DNA from: Liolophura sinensis
Taxonomy: Eukaryota > Mollusca > Polyplacophora > Chitonida > Chitonidae
Direction: 5' to 3'
NCBI RefSeq assembly: GCF_032854445.1
Contig: NC_088300.1
Location: 45,749,682-45,813,681, forward strand
Length of the DNA: 64,000 nucleotides
Part shown: positions 32,075 through 41,550 of the stretch, piece by piece
Numbering within the stretch: position 1 is the first letter of the stretch
Layout of the letters: every line of letters starts with the position of its first letter
The notes under the pieces: model-generated
The model's database searches: none
What the model saw: the letters and a program-made list of their open reading frames with translations, nothing else
Told to the model about the DNA's origin: nothing
Program-made: the position numbers and the translations under genes

Positions 32075-33089
32075 TGTTACGGTATTGAAAACGGCAACAG
32101 AAAACAGACTCAGTGACTCAATATTACAATGTAAACAATGCTTTATATATAAAATGAGACGTACAGTTTTACAGACAGTTCAACAACAACAACAACATAC
32201 ACATCAGTATTACCGGTCTTTACAAGTTTCCAGTTCACTTTTGCATCCCAAGGAATGTATTCCAGGAAATCCAACGTAAAGACCATGGGATAAACACACA
32301 ATTCACACAAGTCACAAATTGTCCTAGACAGGTACTTCGCCAGGTTAGCGAACACGAACACAGTACACAGGTTACACAGAACTGGAACAGTCAAGCCTTT
32401 GAATGACGTCACACCCGCAGAGCACAACACAGGGCAAATACAGGCATGGAGGTATAATCCACTTCAGATCAGTCACAGCTCCCGCAGAAGCTCACAAACG
32501 AGCCGTTCAGAGACGTAGAGTAATGTCACCTTGTGGCAGAACGAACGTCCTTTGCAAAACTGAAAACTTCAGTTTAGAGTCCTTGACGACCTTGTCGGTC
32601 AGGTGAGGTCAGCGTGTTAAACAAATTACACAGTCAACACTGTATAATCATAATAAAGATCCGAACACCAATAAACGTGACTTCCGCAGAAATTCACATA
32701 AACCAGACATCAGTACTACTGTGGTACACAAACGGTGCCGGCATAAAAATCTGTCCTCCCAAATGAAACTGGCATCACCAGCTCATATACATACAATGGA
32801 CTCGATACGAGAGCGTCGCACACTCTCCTGGCTCCCAGTGGATGCAGCAAAAATACCTCCACTCTGCACAGAAAACACGGCTTATATACGTGCCAGGTGG
32901 ATTCAACTATTCTTAGACACAGAATTAACAGCCAATGAACAGCCAGTTAAATAAACAGAGCCTTGAACAAGGTGCTTTCAGCCAGGTCCGCGCTGTACAT
33001 ATATAACAGGGCCTGTTATGCTTACAACATATAACACAAAGGTCCGAAGACTAACAGTACATGAAAACGTTAAATAGTCATACATAACA
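32075..33089. mobile_element. 1,015-bp TG...CA insertion (candidate solo LTR) inside the Gypsy integrase
   Basis: Starts TGTTACGG and ends CATAACA, so the ends form a 5-bp inverted repeat TGTTA/TAACA. It is flanked by a 4-bp direct repeat CATA (32071-32074 and 33090-33093). Removing the insert and one CATA makes the integrase zinc-binding frame continuous (..ELHHDM then GHLGTERV..). A TATA-like ATATATAAAA is near 32142 and AATAAA near 32650, compatible with an LTR read on the plus strand. It encodes nothing recognisable. Confidence 0.75.
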
Positions 33090-33479
33090 CATATCATGGT
33101 GAAGTTCTTTGTACACTACATGACGATACCTCTCTGGCAGAACTAACTGGTGTCTGTTTACAGTGGACCGATAGAGCAGCCCATCAGAGTCTAAGATTAA
33201 CTGCCGCCATTCTCGGAACATTGCGTTTTCAGGAGATGACATATTTCTTACAGCACTTTTACTTGGCATGGCACCATCTCCTTTGTAGTCAATAATCGTC
33301 TTCATGACTGGGTCGTTATTTTGCGAAGATTTCAGTTCCTTTGTGCTGAGAGGCTAGCGACACTGCAGGAGATAGGGCAAGCTGGGACAGAGTTTGATGT
33401 CACAAAACAAGTCAATACCACTGATTCCTCACTGAGAATTTTTGATGACGAAAGGATGGCATTCACAGCTTCTGTATAT

Positions 33480-33969
33480 TGGTCTATATCCAGTGGCATC
33501 CTCGAAAGAGTGTCCGCTACTTGATTCGTTCGACCAGGTCAATATTTGATATTGAATCTAAAGTCGGACAGCTCAACGATCCATGTTTGTCCTGTAGCAT
33601 TCAATTTTGCTGTTGACAAAATGTACGTGAGCGGGTTATTGCCGGTTAAGATTGTAAAGCTGGGAGCATACTACAAGTAGTCCCTAAGTTTTTCCGTCAC
33701 CGCTCAATCCAAAGCCAGGAATTCTAATTTGCTTGTTTGTAGGTGGTAATTCGTTCTGCAGGGTTTAATGTCCTTGATCCGTAGGCGATTACCCTTAAGC
33801 GATCGTTCTGACACTGGTACAGGACTGCACCCAATTCATCGTTTGATGCATCAGTGAACAACAGGGATGGTTTATCAAACTGGGTATGCCATGACGGGCG
33901 GCTGAGTAAGACAATCGATGAGGGTCTCCAGCCTTGTCTGGCATTCGTCAGTCCACGTGACTGGGTCAC
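33480..33969 (-). pseudogene. Gypsy RNase H relic
   Basis: The minus-strand peptide has LLFTDASNDELGAVLYQ, including the first catalytic Asp of retrotransposon RNase H (the TDAS motif), then YGSRTLNPAERITTYKQ with the Glu region. NPLTYILSTAKLNATGQ and PGRTNQVADTLSRMP follow. The frame is broken near 33722 and again near 33540. Confidence 0.85.
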
Positions 33970-34866
33970 CGGATGGTCGTTGTCCGCTCTTGCTCATTTA
34001 ACTTCCCTCGCTTCTTTCTGTGTTGTTTCTTGTTCTCCTCAGAAGATGTCGGTAGTTTCAGAAGATCGTGCAGTGCTTTGGCCACCTTCGAGAAATCACT
34101 TATGTACTTTCTGTTATGTCCAATCAGTCCAAGAAGTTTTCTCAAATCACCTACTGTTTCAGATCGTTTCGTCTTGAATGCTTCTACCGCTTCTGTTTCT
34201 GCAGGGTTCATTCTGTACCCGGATTCAGAAATGTGCATTCCCAGGTATCTGACTTCCCGTTTGAACATCCCACATTTGTCAGGCCGTAGTTTGATGCCAG
34301 GTTTTTGGAGGCGGCGAAGTACTTTTCGAACATTCTATAATTCATCAAAATTCATCACCTTCCAAAGTCTCCTCCATGCATTGCTGGAATGCAGCTGGTC
34401 CATTGCTTAGACCAAATGGGATGCGGTTTCATTCGAATAAACCCTATGGGGTTACGAGCGCAGTGAAAGGTCTGCTTGATTCACTCAAAAATCTTTGGTG
34501 GTAGGCCTTACACTGGTCTAGTAAGCTAAACCATGAATTTCCTTGAAGTGAGTTCTTGCGATTATCGACTTGGAACGCCCTTTACGGACTATGAATGGTA
34601 TACGAATGTCGGACATGACGCTTATATTTATATTCATTGCATCTTGGATTCGTGGTATTGGATAGCGATCCGAAACAGTTTCGATTTAATTCTCGGTAGT
34701 CTACGCATAGACGCAGTGCACTACATTTCTTGCGTACACAGACAACAGGAGAGGCATAATGGGACTTGGAAATCCAACCTATTGACAAGAGACCTTGGAT
34801 GTACGCGTTAACCTCATCATACAGTGGTCTTGGGATGGATGAATAAACTCTGTACGGGTTCTGCAT
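33966..34866 (-). pseudogene. Gypsy reverse transcriptase relic
   Basis: Minus-strand fragments match RT in order: YASPVVCVRKKCSALRLCVDYRELN (34866 downward; only part of the conserved block is quoted), a frameshift into SDRYPIPRIQDAMN, a roughly 90-bp family C insertion (about 34540-34630), then WFSLLDQCKAYHQ (motif A, Asp present), an in-frame stop, PFGLSNGPAAFQQCMEETL (motif B), and [10 protein letters not shown] leading to the thumb (34268-33966). Between CMEETLEG and NVRKVL, where the catalytic YxDD motif should be, only about 15 bp remain. The enzyme is dead. Confidence 0.88.
34540..34632 (+). repeat. Family C fragment inserted in Gypsy RT
   Basis: TTCTTGCGATTATCGACTTG followed by GAACGCCCTTTACGGACTAT matches 29613-29690 in inverted orientation and 51346-51410 in direct orientation. 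It sits between two RT blocks that are normally adjacent, so it is an insertion or gene-conversion patch in the element. Confidence 0.7.
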
Positions 34867-34962
34867 CTGATAGCTTGATGTCCATTTTCAGGCTAGCTAT
34901 ACAGCCAGCATCATCTTCACTTCTGGAGAATGCTGCTGATTCCTTTCTCAGCATATCCCTAA

Positions 34963-35811
34963 CTACACTCTGCTGATATTCATCAAGATGACTGAGGTCA
35001 ACTGTGGGTTGACACATGTAGACATGGTGTTTGTTTGTGATGGAGCAACTGCTGTGATCGAGTCAACCAGTATAAGTCTACCAAGTACTGTCCGGTGGTA
35101 TAACAATGTCTCTACTTCCACTGTTTTACACGGGAATGTTAACATTACAAGACAACCCCTTGGACAACCACACAAACATTGGTCCATTGTTGAACAGTCA
35201 GGTAACACACTCTCTGGATCAAACAGGACAGGCATATTCTTTTCGACTGTTCTAGCATGTACTCTACACTCCATTGTAGTTGTCTTTCCCTGTAGAACTT
35301 TCACACTTTGCTGTCCTGCTGCCACCTGGCATATCTCTTCTGGAGAACTTTCCTGAACCAATTTTACTATAGTCTGTACAGTCTTAGAGTTTACATGGGG
35401 CAAGGCACATTTCATACAGTCCAGGAAATCGGTAGCTGGAAGCAAATGTGAGACCCAACTGTAGTACTCTGCAATAACATTAAAACCTATTACTGTGTTG
35501 TCCATCGAGTACTTGCTAAGCAACATTGGTACTGTTATCCTATTGCTTGTACCGGTACCTCCTGTTTTAAATTCCATCTCAACCCATCCTATGTACGGAA
35601 TCAAACCACCATTTGCTGCCTCGATAGGGAATGTTCCATCCAGTTTCTCTGTAATGGGTCTGATTGTCTTCTCGGGGAAGTGCTCTTTCAACTTGTGGCT
35701 CCTGTGAGCCATAATATACTTGTATGAACTTAACTCAAGATACAGGGAATGAGACATATCTGCCCAATGAGTTTTGCAAAGTTGTTTTTCTTTGCGGGAT
35801 GAACATAGCAA
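34963..35811 (-). pseudogene. Gypsy protease/linker region relic
   Basis: The longest uninterrupted minus-strand frame of the element (282 codons). It contains HFPEKTIRPITEKL and ANGGLIPYIGWVEMEF, typical of the region just after the aspartic protease active site in Gypsy Pol proteins, then a long linker to RT. The DTG/DSG active-site triplet is not visible upstream, where the frame also changes (ORF 36095-35730 stops after FAKLIGQIC...), so the catalytic part appears lost. Confidence 0.7.
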
Positions 35812-35879
35812 TGACCAACATAGAAGACTGTTAATACTGATACTTGGGACTTTCTAACTGCAACATGTTCCGGGCCTCT

Positions 35880-36800
35880 GTACGTCCCTGGTCGACGTAA
35901 CCCCTCCGCCGTTTTCTGACTCCGATTTGGACACTCAAACCGACGATGCGACGAACCTCCACACGCCCAGAAATTTGTACAAGTCTTCAATTCCAGCTTT
36001 GCGACAGTTGTAGCGCCCACTTCTTGTTCGGCCTCGTTCATTGGTAGTGTTAACGTTGGTCTGGCGTGGCACAAGTATCTCTTTAATAGAGGCAATGTCT
36101 GCCGTCAATACTTTCAAAGCAGCTAACTCCTCATTTATCTGTTTAACTTCCTCGGGTATCTTGTTCTTGTTCTGTGATTGTTTGTTCGGTACAGGTTGCA
36201 CAGAATGTTCTGTCTCCGTTTCCATAGAATGTACCCTTGCGCTGGACCGACTGTTCTTTAACTTCTCATTTCTGTCTTCTTGTTGAGCAGCTATGTTGAG
36301 CCTTTCTGTTAGTTGCTCATGAGAGATGTTGGGGTTGTCTCTCAGTTCAGTCTTTATTTCTGCTTGTAGTGATTCGCTGCTTAAGCCAGTTTCCAGTGTG
36401 TACAGACAAGTTTCCTTGATCACTGGGTTATATTTTACACTTGACCTGACCTCTTGTGACCTCTTGAATCTTAATTTGAAGGTCAAGAAGACGGATTAGG
36501 AAATCTTGTGGTGTTTCATGTGTTGCTTGTACCTAAGTGTTCAAGAGTTTGAACAGGTTTCTCGGAGGTTTGACTTCAAAGTGTGATCCTAGAACGCTCC
36601 TCAGGTTAGCTAACGTCAAGTCCTCCCTCCCCTCCATAGTTCTAATAACACCATCAACAATGTCATTTTACTTGTACCCCCTCTTTATTCCATTCTCGAT
36701 TTGCTAAATAAGACTGGAAAATGAAAGTTTGTCCTTCTGATTTGCCCTTCCCATTTGTCCTGAGATTTTGAAATCCTTCCGGAACAGAGAAAGACCGGGA
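35880..36800 (-). pseudogene. Gypsy gag relic
   Basis: Minus-strand frame 36486-35935 is charged and Gln/Asn/Glu-rich (capsid and linker-like), with SHEQLTERLNIAAQQED. A frameshift leads to a nucleocapsid-like knuckle, CTNFWACGGSSHRRFEC (about 35981-35931), where the normal C-x2-C-x4-H-x4-C spacing is disturbed because Phe is at the first Cys position. A start codon for gag is not obvious between 36500 and the 5' LTR. Confidence 0.7.
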
Positions 36801-37245
36801 CTGATGCCAGTACTGGGTGGGGTTAGATTGTTTTGTTCATCTCTCATTCATGTTGTCGATGTGTTTTTTGATTCTGTCGTTGTTTTACAAATTTTCTCTA
36901 TTGCATCTAATACATGCAAAAGAGTTGAGATTCCCTGATTTCCATTTCTCCTACTTCATCGTTTTCAGTTACTGTCGTTATCAGTTTTATGAGTTGTAGT
37001 TTTCCTTTAACCTCATCGCTTTATATTTTGAGATACATGTACTCCACAACTTCAACTAATTCGTCCCTAGTAAGTTTTAGTAGTGCTGTTATTTGTAGCT
37101 TCCATTTCATTCACTTATTTTCATTGGTCATACTGTTCAGGTATAATTGTGTTCAAAATGCCCTCCAAACGCCCCAGCTACTCTGGGTTCTCTACCACAG
37201 CCCTGTTAATCATAGACAGTCTCTGTACATCTATCTGGTCTCTGT

Positions 37246-37267
37246 ACAATCACGTCGGGGCCACCAA
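37246..37267 (-). other. Gypsy primer-binding site, tRNA-Trp-like
   Basis: Immediately inside the 5' LTR the plus strand reads AATCACGTCGGGGCCACCA, matching the 3' end of eukaryotic tRNA-Trp (..CACGTCGGGGTCACCA) except for one base. The minus-strand site begins TGGTGGCCCCGACGTG and lies one or two bases from the LTR end. Confidence 0.75.
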
Positions 37268-37268
37268 A

Positions 37269-37616
37269 TGTAAGACACGGAATAATTTAGTAGAGTTGAA
37301 CTGTAGTCAAAGCCTTCTTTATTCGTAGTAGTATAGGCCTGGGCAAGAGACAAACAAAATGCATCTCACTGTGAGCCATTATCATACGGGAAGATATGGA
37401 CCATTTGAAGCCATTAATCCGCATACAACACAAACACTGCACAAAGTTCATCACATCCCAGTAATAATTCCTAATGAACAACTTAAAATGTAACACTTTT
37501 GGTGGATAATTTACATAAGTAGAACAATTTTAACTTTATAACAAAAATACGCAAATTACACGGGGATCTGCACTTAATGAGGTTTAAACAATGACGGTCC
37601 CTACGGGTGTCCCACA
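37269..37616 (-). repeat. Gypsy 5' LTR
   Basis: 348 bp, TGTAAG...TCCCACA in plus orientation, collinear with 29995-30355 with scattered substitutions and short indels. It flanks the primer-binding site, which fixes the element on the minus strand. Confidence 0.9.
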
Positions 37617-40600
37617 TTTGACTCGATCGACACACAGGAGGATATCAAAGGTCCAGATACGGGACTGCAGGAATATATATACATTGTGCCTGCTATAGCA
37701 TCGAGAGTTACCTCCCGTAGAATGGAGGGTCACGATGGCGAGTAAATGAGATTAATGTTAATTGATTCGTTCTGATGGTACCACATGATGAGCTGACCTC
37801 TGAATACATCCCGTCTGGATGAAGGTCGTCACAACTTAGGCTCGACCAAGGGAGTAAAATTAGTTCTCTCTTAGAATACTCATAGGATGTTAATCCATGA
37901 AAGATACACCCGCACAATAAATTTTCAACAGATTTTTTTTTATTAGAAACAGCCAGAAACAGAAATGTGTAGGCCTACTTTATACTGAGATTACAGGAAG
38001 CCACGAAAGTACTGCAATATCAAACTACTCTTATACTCTAAATTTTTTTACGTGAAGACAAGCCTCAGATGTCTTAAGAAGGCCTATTGATATGTACAAA
38101 ATCTACCTTTACCTCATGCCTTTTAACCATACGACCATTATGAGCAGTTTTGATTCGTTTTTGCCTTACTTAAGGGTTTTGTGACCAGTATCCGACATAG
38201 TAGGCCTACCGGATAAGGAATTTCTCGTTTAGCAAATTAGATGTTTGAACCTGTTTATGAAATGTGAGGCTTTTAGGCTGTCAAAACAAATCGTTTTTTT
38301 TTTTTTTTAATAAATTTTCACACACTGTGCGCCATGTATCATTCAAGTTTAGGAAATCCCATCCTACCTTCTCAGAATGACGCTTCGTATCGTTTTAGCA
38401 TTTGAACAGGCTATCGGATGTGTGTTGCAAGAATACGAATGTAACATTAGATATCTTAAATCATGTTCATCCAATGCGCCACTTCACAAGCTCTTCACAC
38501 AGGCCTCTGAATTCCCAAACCTGGCCACCCCATTTTTAGTAATCAGCACCAGCTGCTGCATAGCGCTGTTTGCAGTTGTGGCAGAATGGATGTGAGTCAC
38601 CACTGATGGGAATCATATTTATGATATCATATTTTCTAACTCCTCTGTCAGAACTACAATGCTCTGCACACACTTTGTGCTTATGCTGAACCACGGGACA
38701 CAATGGGATCGTAACAAACATTTGTTCCCTGGCTGATCATCCACTCACAACGGATATGCATCTCATGAAAACAACACCATCTCTATAAATTGATTAGAAG
38801 TTTCATTATTTTATGTATCTACATATACCTTTTCATTCAACTTCTTATTGACTTACTTATCTATTTATTTATTGATTTATTTATTTATTTATCGTTTACA
38901 CATGATCTGAAGTTTGGCTGCCATTCGAGCAATAAACGCGCACATCAGACTTTATCGGTGATAACTTGATTTTGAGGGCCGATTTCATATACAAAATGTG
39001 CTTCGCGAAAATTAAAACCCGCGGATACAAACAGGCAATGTATATTACCATTCTGTTATCCATTTCCTTTGTTATCTATTTATTTTATTTATCTGTTGTT
39101 TTACCTATTTGTCCAATTTTGTATTTGCACGAATATATTTACTCGAATACACGTTAATGAGTGTATGAATGCAGGTGTGTGTGTGTCCGTGTGGGCTGTG
39201 CGTCTATGTGTGTTTAGTTATCCCCGCATACATAAAATAACAAAGTGAAAATATAAAAAAAAGCCTCATCAATCAAAATACTACATCTCTTTTTAATATA
39301 TATTTACAGAAACTGCATATAATGTGAAACGGACTGTTTTCGACACCAAAGGAAATTATTAAGAAGGGCAATGAAGAAATCAATATTAATAAATTCAAGG
39401 ACCCGTGTGACTAATGGCCTACCAGACAGATTAAACAAGCGACTCCACAATTATAGGACTTCCCCTTGCTTCATTCAGATGGATGAAGCCTGCTATCCTC
39501 TCTCCTCTGAGAGGAGTCTCACTTGTTACAGGGATAGGTTTCCAGTACTCTGGCTTTCCTGAACGGCGTTCGGCATAAGTGACAAAAGCGCTCTACAACC
39601 ATGTCACATGGGGAGGAAGCAGGGGAACCATTATCTATCAACACTTCTACTTCTATTTCTGTTCTCTAAATAGTTCTTCATTTCAAATGTTATTCACAAA
39701 TGTCATACAATAATTAAGCTAGATAATTCATGTATATCGTTGTAAAAAAAAACGCATAGCACTAATTTTCATATGTAAATAGACAATTTCGCACTGTAAA
39801 ACAAACACACACAAAAAAAAAGCAATTACCAATGTAAATGATTTTTTAAAAGCGCTGATAAGACGGGCACGATATGCGAAAGGGAAGTGGCCCTAAAACC
39901 AGTATTTCAACATTGTATATCATAAGTACTAGTACATTGTAACATTTTCGATGCAATTAACAATATGTTGTTCTCTAAATAGGAATCAATGGCTTGTGAT
40001 CTAATTGCACTACAATATATGTGTCAAACACATCTTATTCCCAATTTCAGTAGCTCTTCATGCATTTGCGTCATTGGCTGGTCTGTCTTGGTTTAATGCG
40101 CGTCAGACTTATTTATCATGAGATGAACTCACTTCAACAAACCACCACCGTGGAGCGACCCACAGTGCCGCAACAAATAGTAACATAGCGGATTTGGATA
40201 TCCCCTGTTTAATCGAACAAATGCATCAGTTAATTCTATATCCATGAACTCTCTGAACAATGCAGTGTCTGTGCGCTCAAGTCCAGGATTTGCTGGTTTT
40301 CTCTCAAAAACAGCAAGCAAGTTAATTCTACTCTGCATGGAAATCTATTAAATTTCAGCTGGGTTTATGTCCTCTTTGTTGGAAAACTGTCTCTTGGGCA
40401 AGATATACTATGTGATTTACGTACTGAGGACAAACCTAACCTTATCCTGCATCCCGTGACTACTGACATGTATACCATACTAATATTTATCTCCAGACAC
40501 CAGTAACACCATTTTAGTTACTACACAGGGTTGTTAAAACAGGCATCGAAGAACCATGGAATTATTTTTCCACGTGTTTAGTTGATTTGACACTCAACAA

Positions 40601-41550
40601 TGTTTGAATTTACAGATTTAAGTGTTCCTTCTTTCCTCTCAACTTCGCTGACATCAACACAGACTTCCCAGTTCCTTTGGCACCATTGTCTCTGGGCACA
40701 TTCCACAACCCCATCTCCGCACAACGGTCATAAAATACTGTAAAATTGAGAGTTTAAGAACTCTCTCATGGGCAAGATCCCTTGTAAATAATTTACATAT
40801 TGAAAACAAACCTCGCCTTATCCTGCATCCCGTGACTATTGACACGAATACCATACTGATCTGTATCTTCAGATACCAGTAACACCATTATAGTTACCTG
40901 AAGTTCACAGTCACTCTCAGCTGGGATATGTAGGCCGAACTGACGTTTAAGGCCAACAATAAATCGATGGAGGGTGCCAAGAGAGGTAGAGAGGTGGTAT
41001 CCTCGTCAGTAAATGCAAAAGATGTCAGCTTCTGTAGCCTTTCATCAGCAAGTGTGGGGGATTCAAGTGCGGTCCCAACCTATACTTTTCTTTCATGGGG
41101 TCAGAAATCTGACAGGGGCTCTTGAACCAGTGCTCAAAAGTAAATTAATATTACTCCTGCAGGCTTAAATCTGAATGGCGCTTTATTCTTACTACGTTCT
41201 AGTACAATTTTGATCAACTTTGTCCTGAAGACGTTAATCGCTTGCCATGGAAGCAAACTGGTTCACATTTTTCATTATCGAGATCATTATTTTATCATTA
41301 GGTTTATTAAGATTAGGCACCACTTTAATGAAGTCAATCGTGCCTTGAAGTGTTTTTAAATAAATAAATACACACTATTATGCAAGCATGCAGGATCGAA
41401 TAGTTAGTGGATGCTCCGTGCATATACGTGGGCTCAGATAACACCAGATAAAAAAATCGAGGAATAGGCATACCGTACCCGTCAAGAGCCCCAGCACGTG
41501 CTCTGAGCAGAGGTAGTTTACAGGGGACAGTCGGGGTCTGAACGTTGACA
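37617..41550. other. Intergenic DNA upstream of arylsulfatase B
   Basis: No gene recognised. Contains an ATTT-rich microsatellite near 38852-38895 and a roughly 125-bp direct duplication, diverged (about 40400-40528 and 40765-40900; shared CTTATCCTGCATCCCGTGAC then TA.TGACA and CAGTAACACCATT.TAGTTAC). Its second half is shared with 54515-54610. The last 170 bp before the gene are also similar to 54975-55124. Confidence 0.55.

Larger units (their letters stand above)
30850..33400 (-). pseudogene. Gypsy integrase relic
   Basis: Read right to left: a linker and the start of the H2C2 zinc-binding region (33078-33305, ending ELHHDM), then, after the 32075-33089 insertion, its continuation (32073 downward, GHLGTERV... 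with the Cys pair KSCRCLK). The catalytic core starts (SIDFVHLEK, about 31870) but is joined almost directly to its end (GKGQVERMN, about 31855 downward). Most of the core, including the middle catalytic Asp, is therefore missing. The family's GGPGKLRAFW-type C-terminal segment lies near 31430-31480. Frames change several times. Nonfunctional. Confidence 0.85.
29995..37616 (-). mobile_element. Degenerate Gypsy-type LTR retrotransposon
   Basis: Two direct LTRs bound a minus-strand internal region in the order gag, protease, reverse transcriptase, RNase H, integrase, the Ty3/Gypsy order. The tRNA-Trp-like primer-binding site suggests the CsRn1-like clade, known to prime with tRNA-Trp, but clade placement needs a tree. 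The coding region is broken by stops and frameshifts and lacks catalytic segments of RT and integrase, so the copy cannot move on its own. It also carries a 1,015-bp insertion (32075-33089) and a short family C insertion in RT. No matching target-site duplication is seen outside the LTRs. Confidence 0.92.

Noticed and set aside
34988-35356. 122-codon plus-strand open frame
   Set aside because: Shadow of the 282-codon minus-strand protease/linker frame that matches Gypsy Pol.
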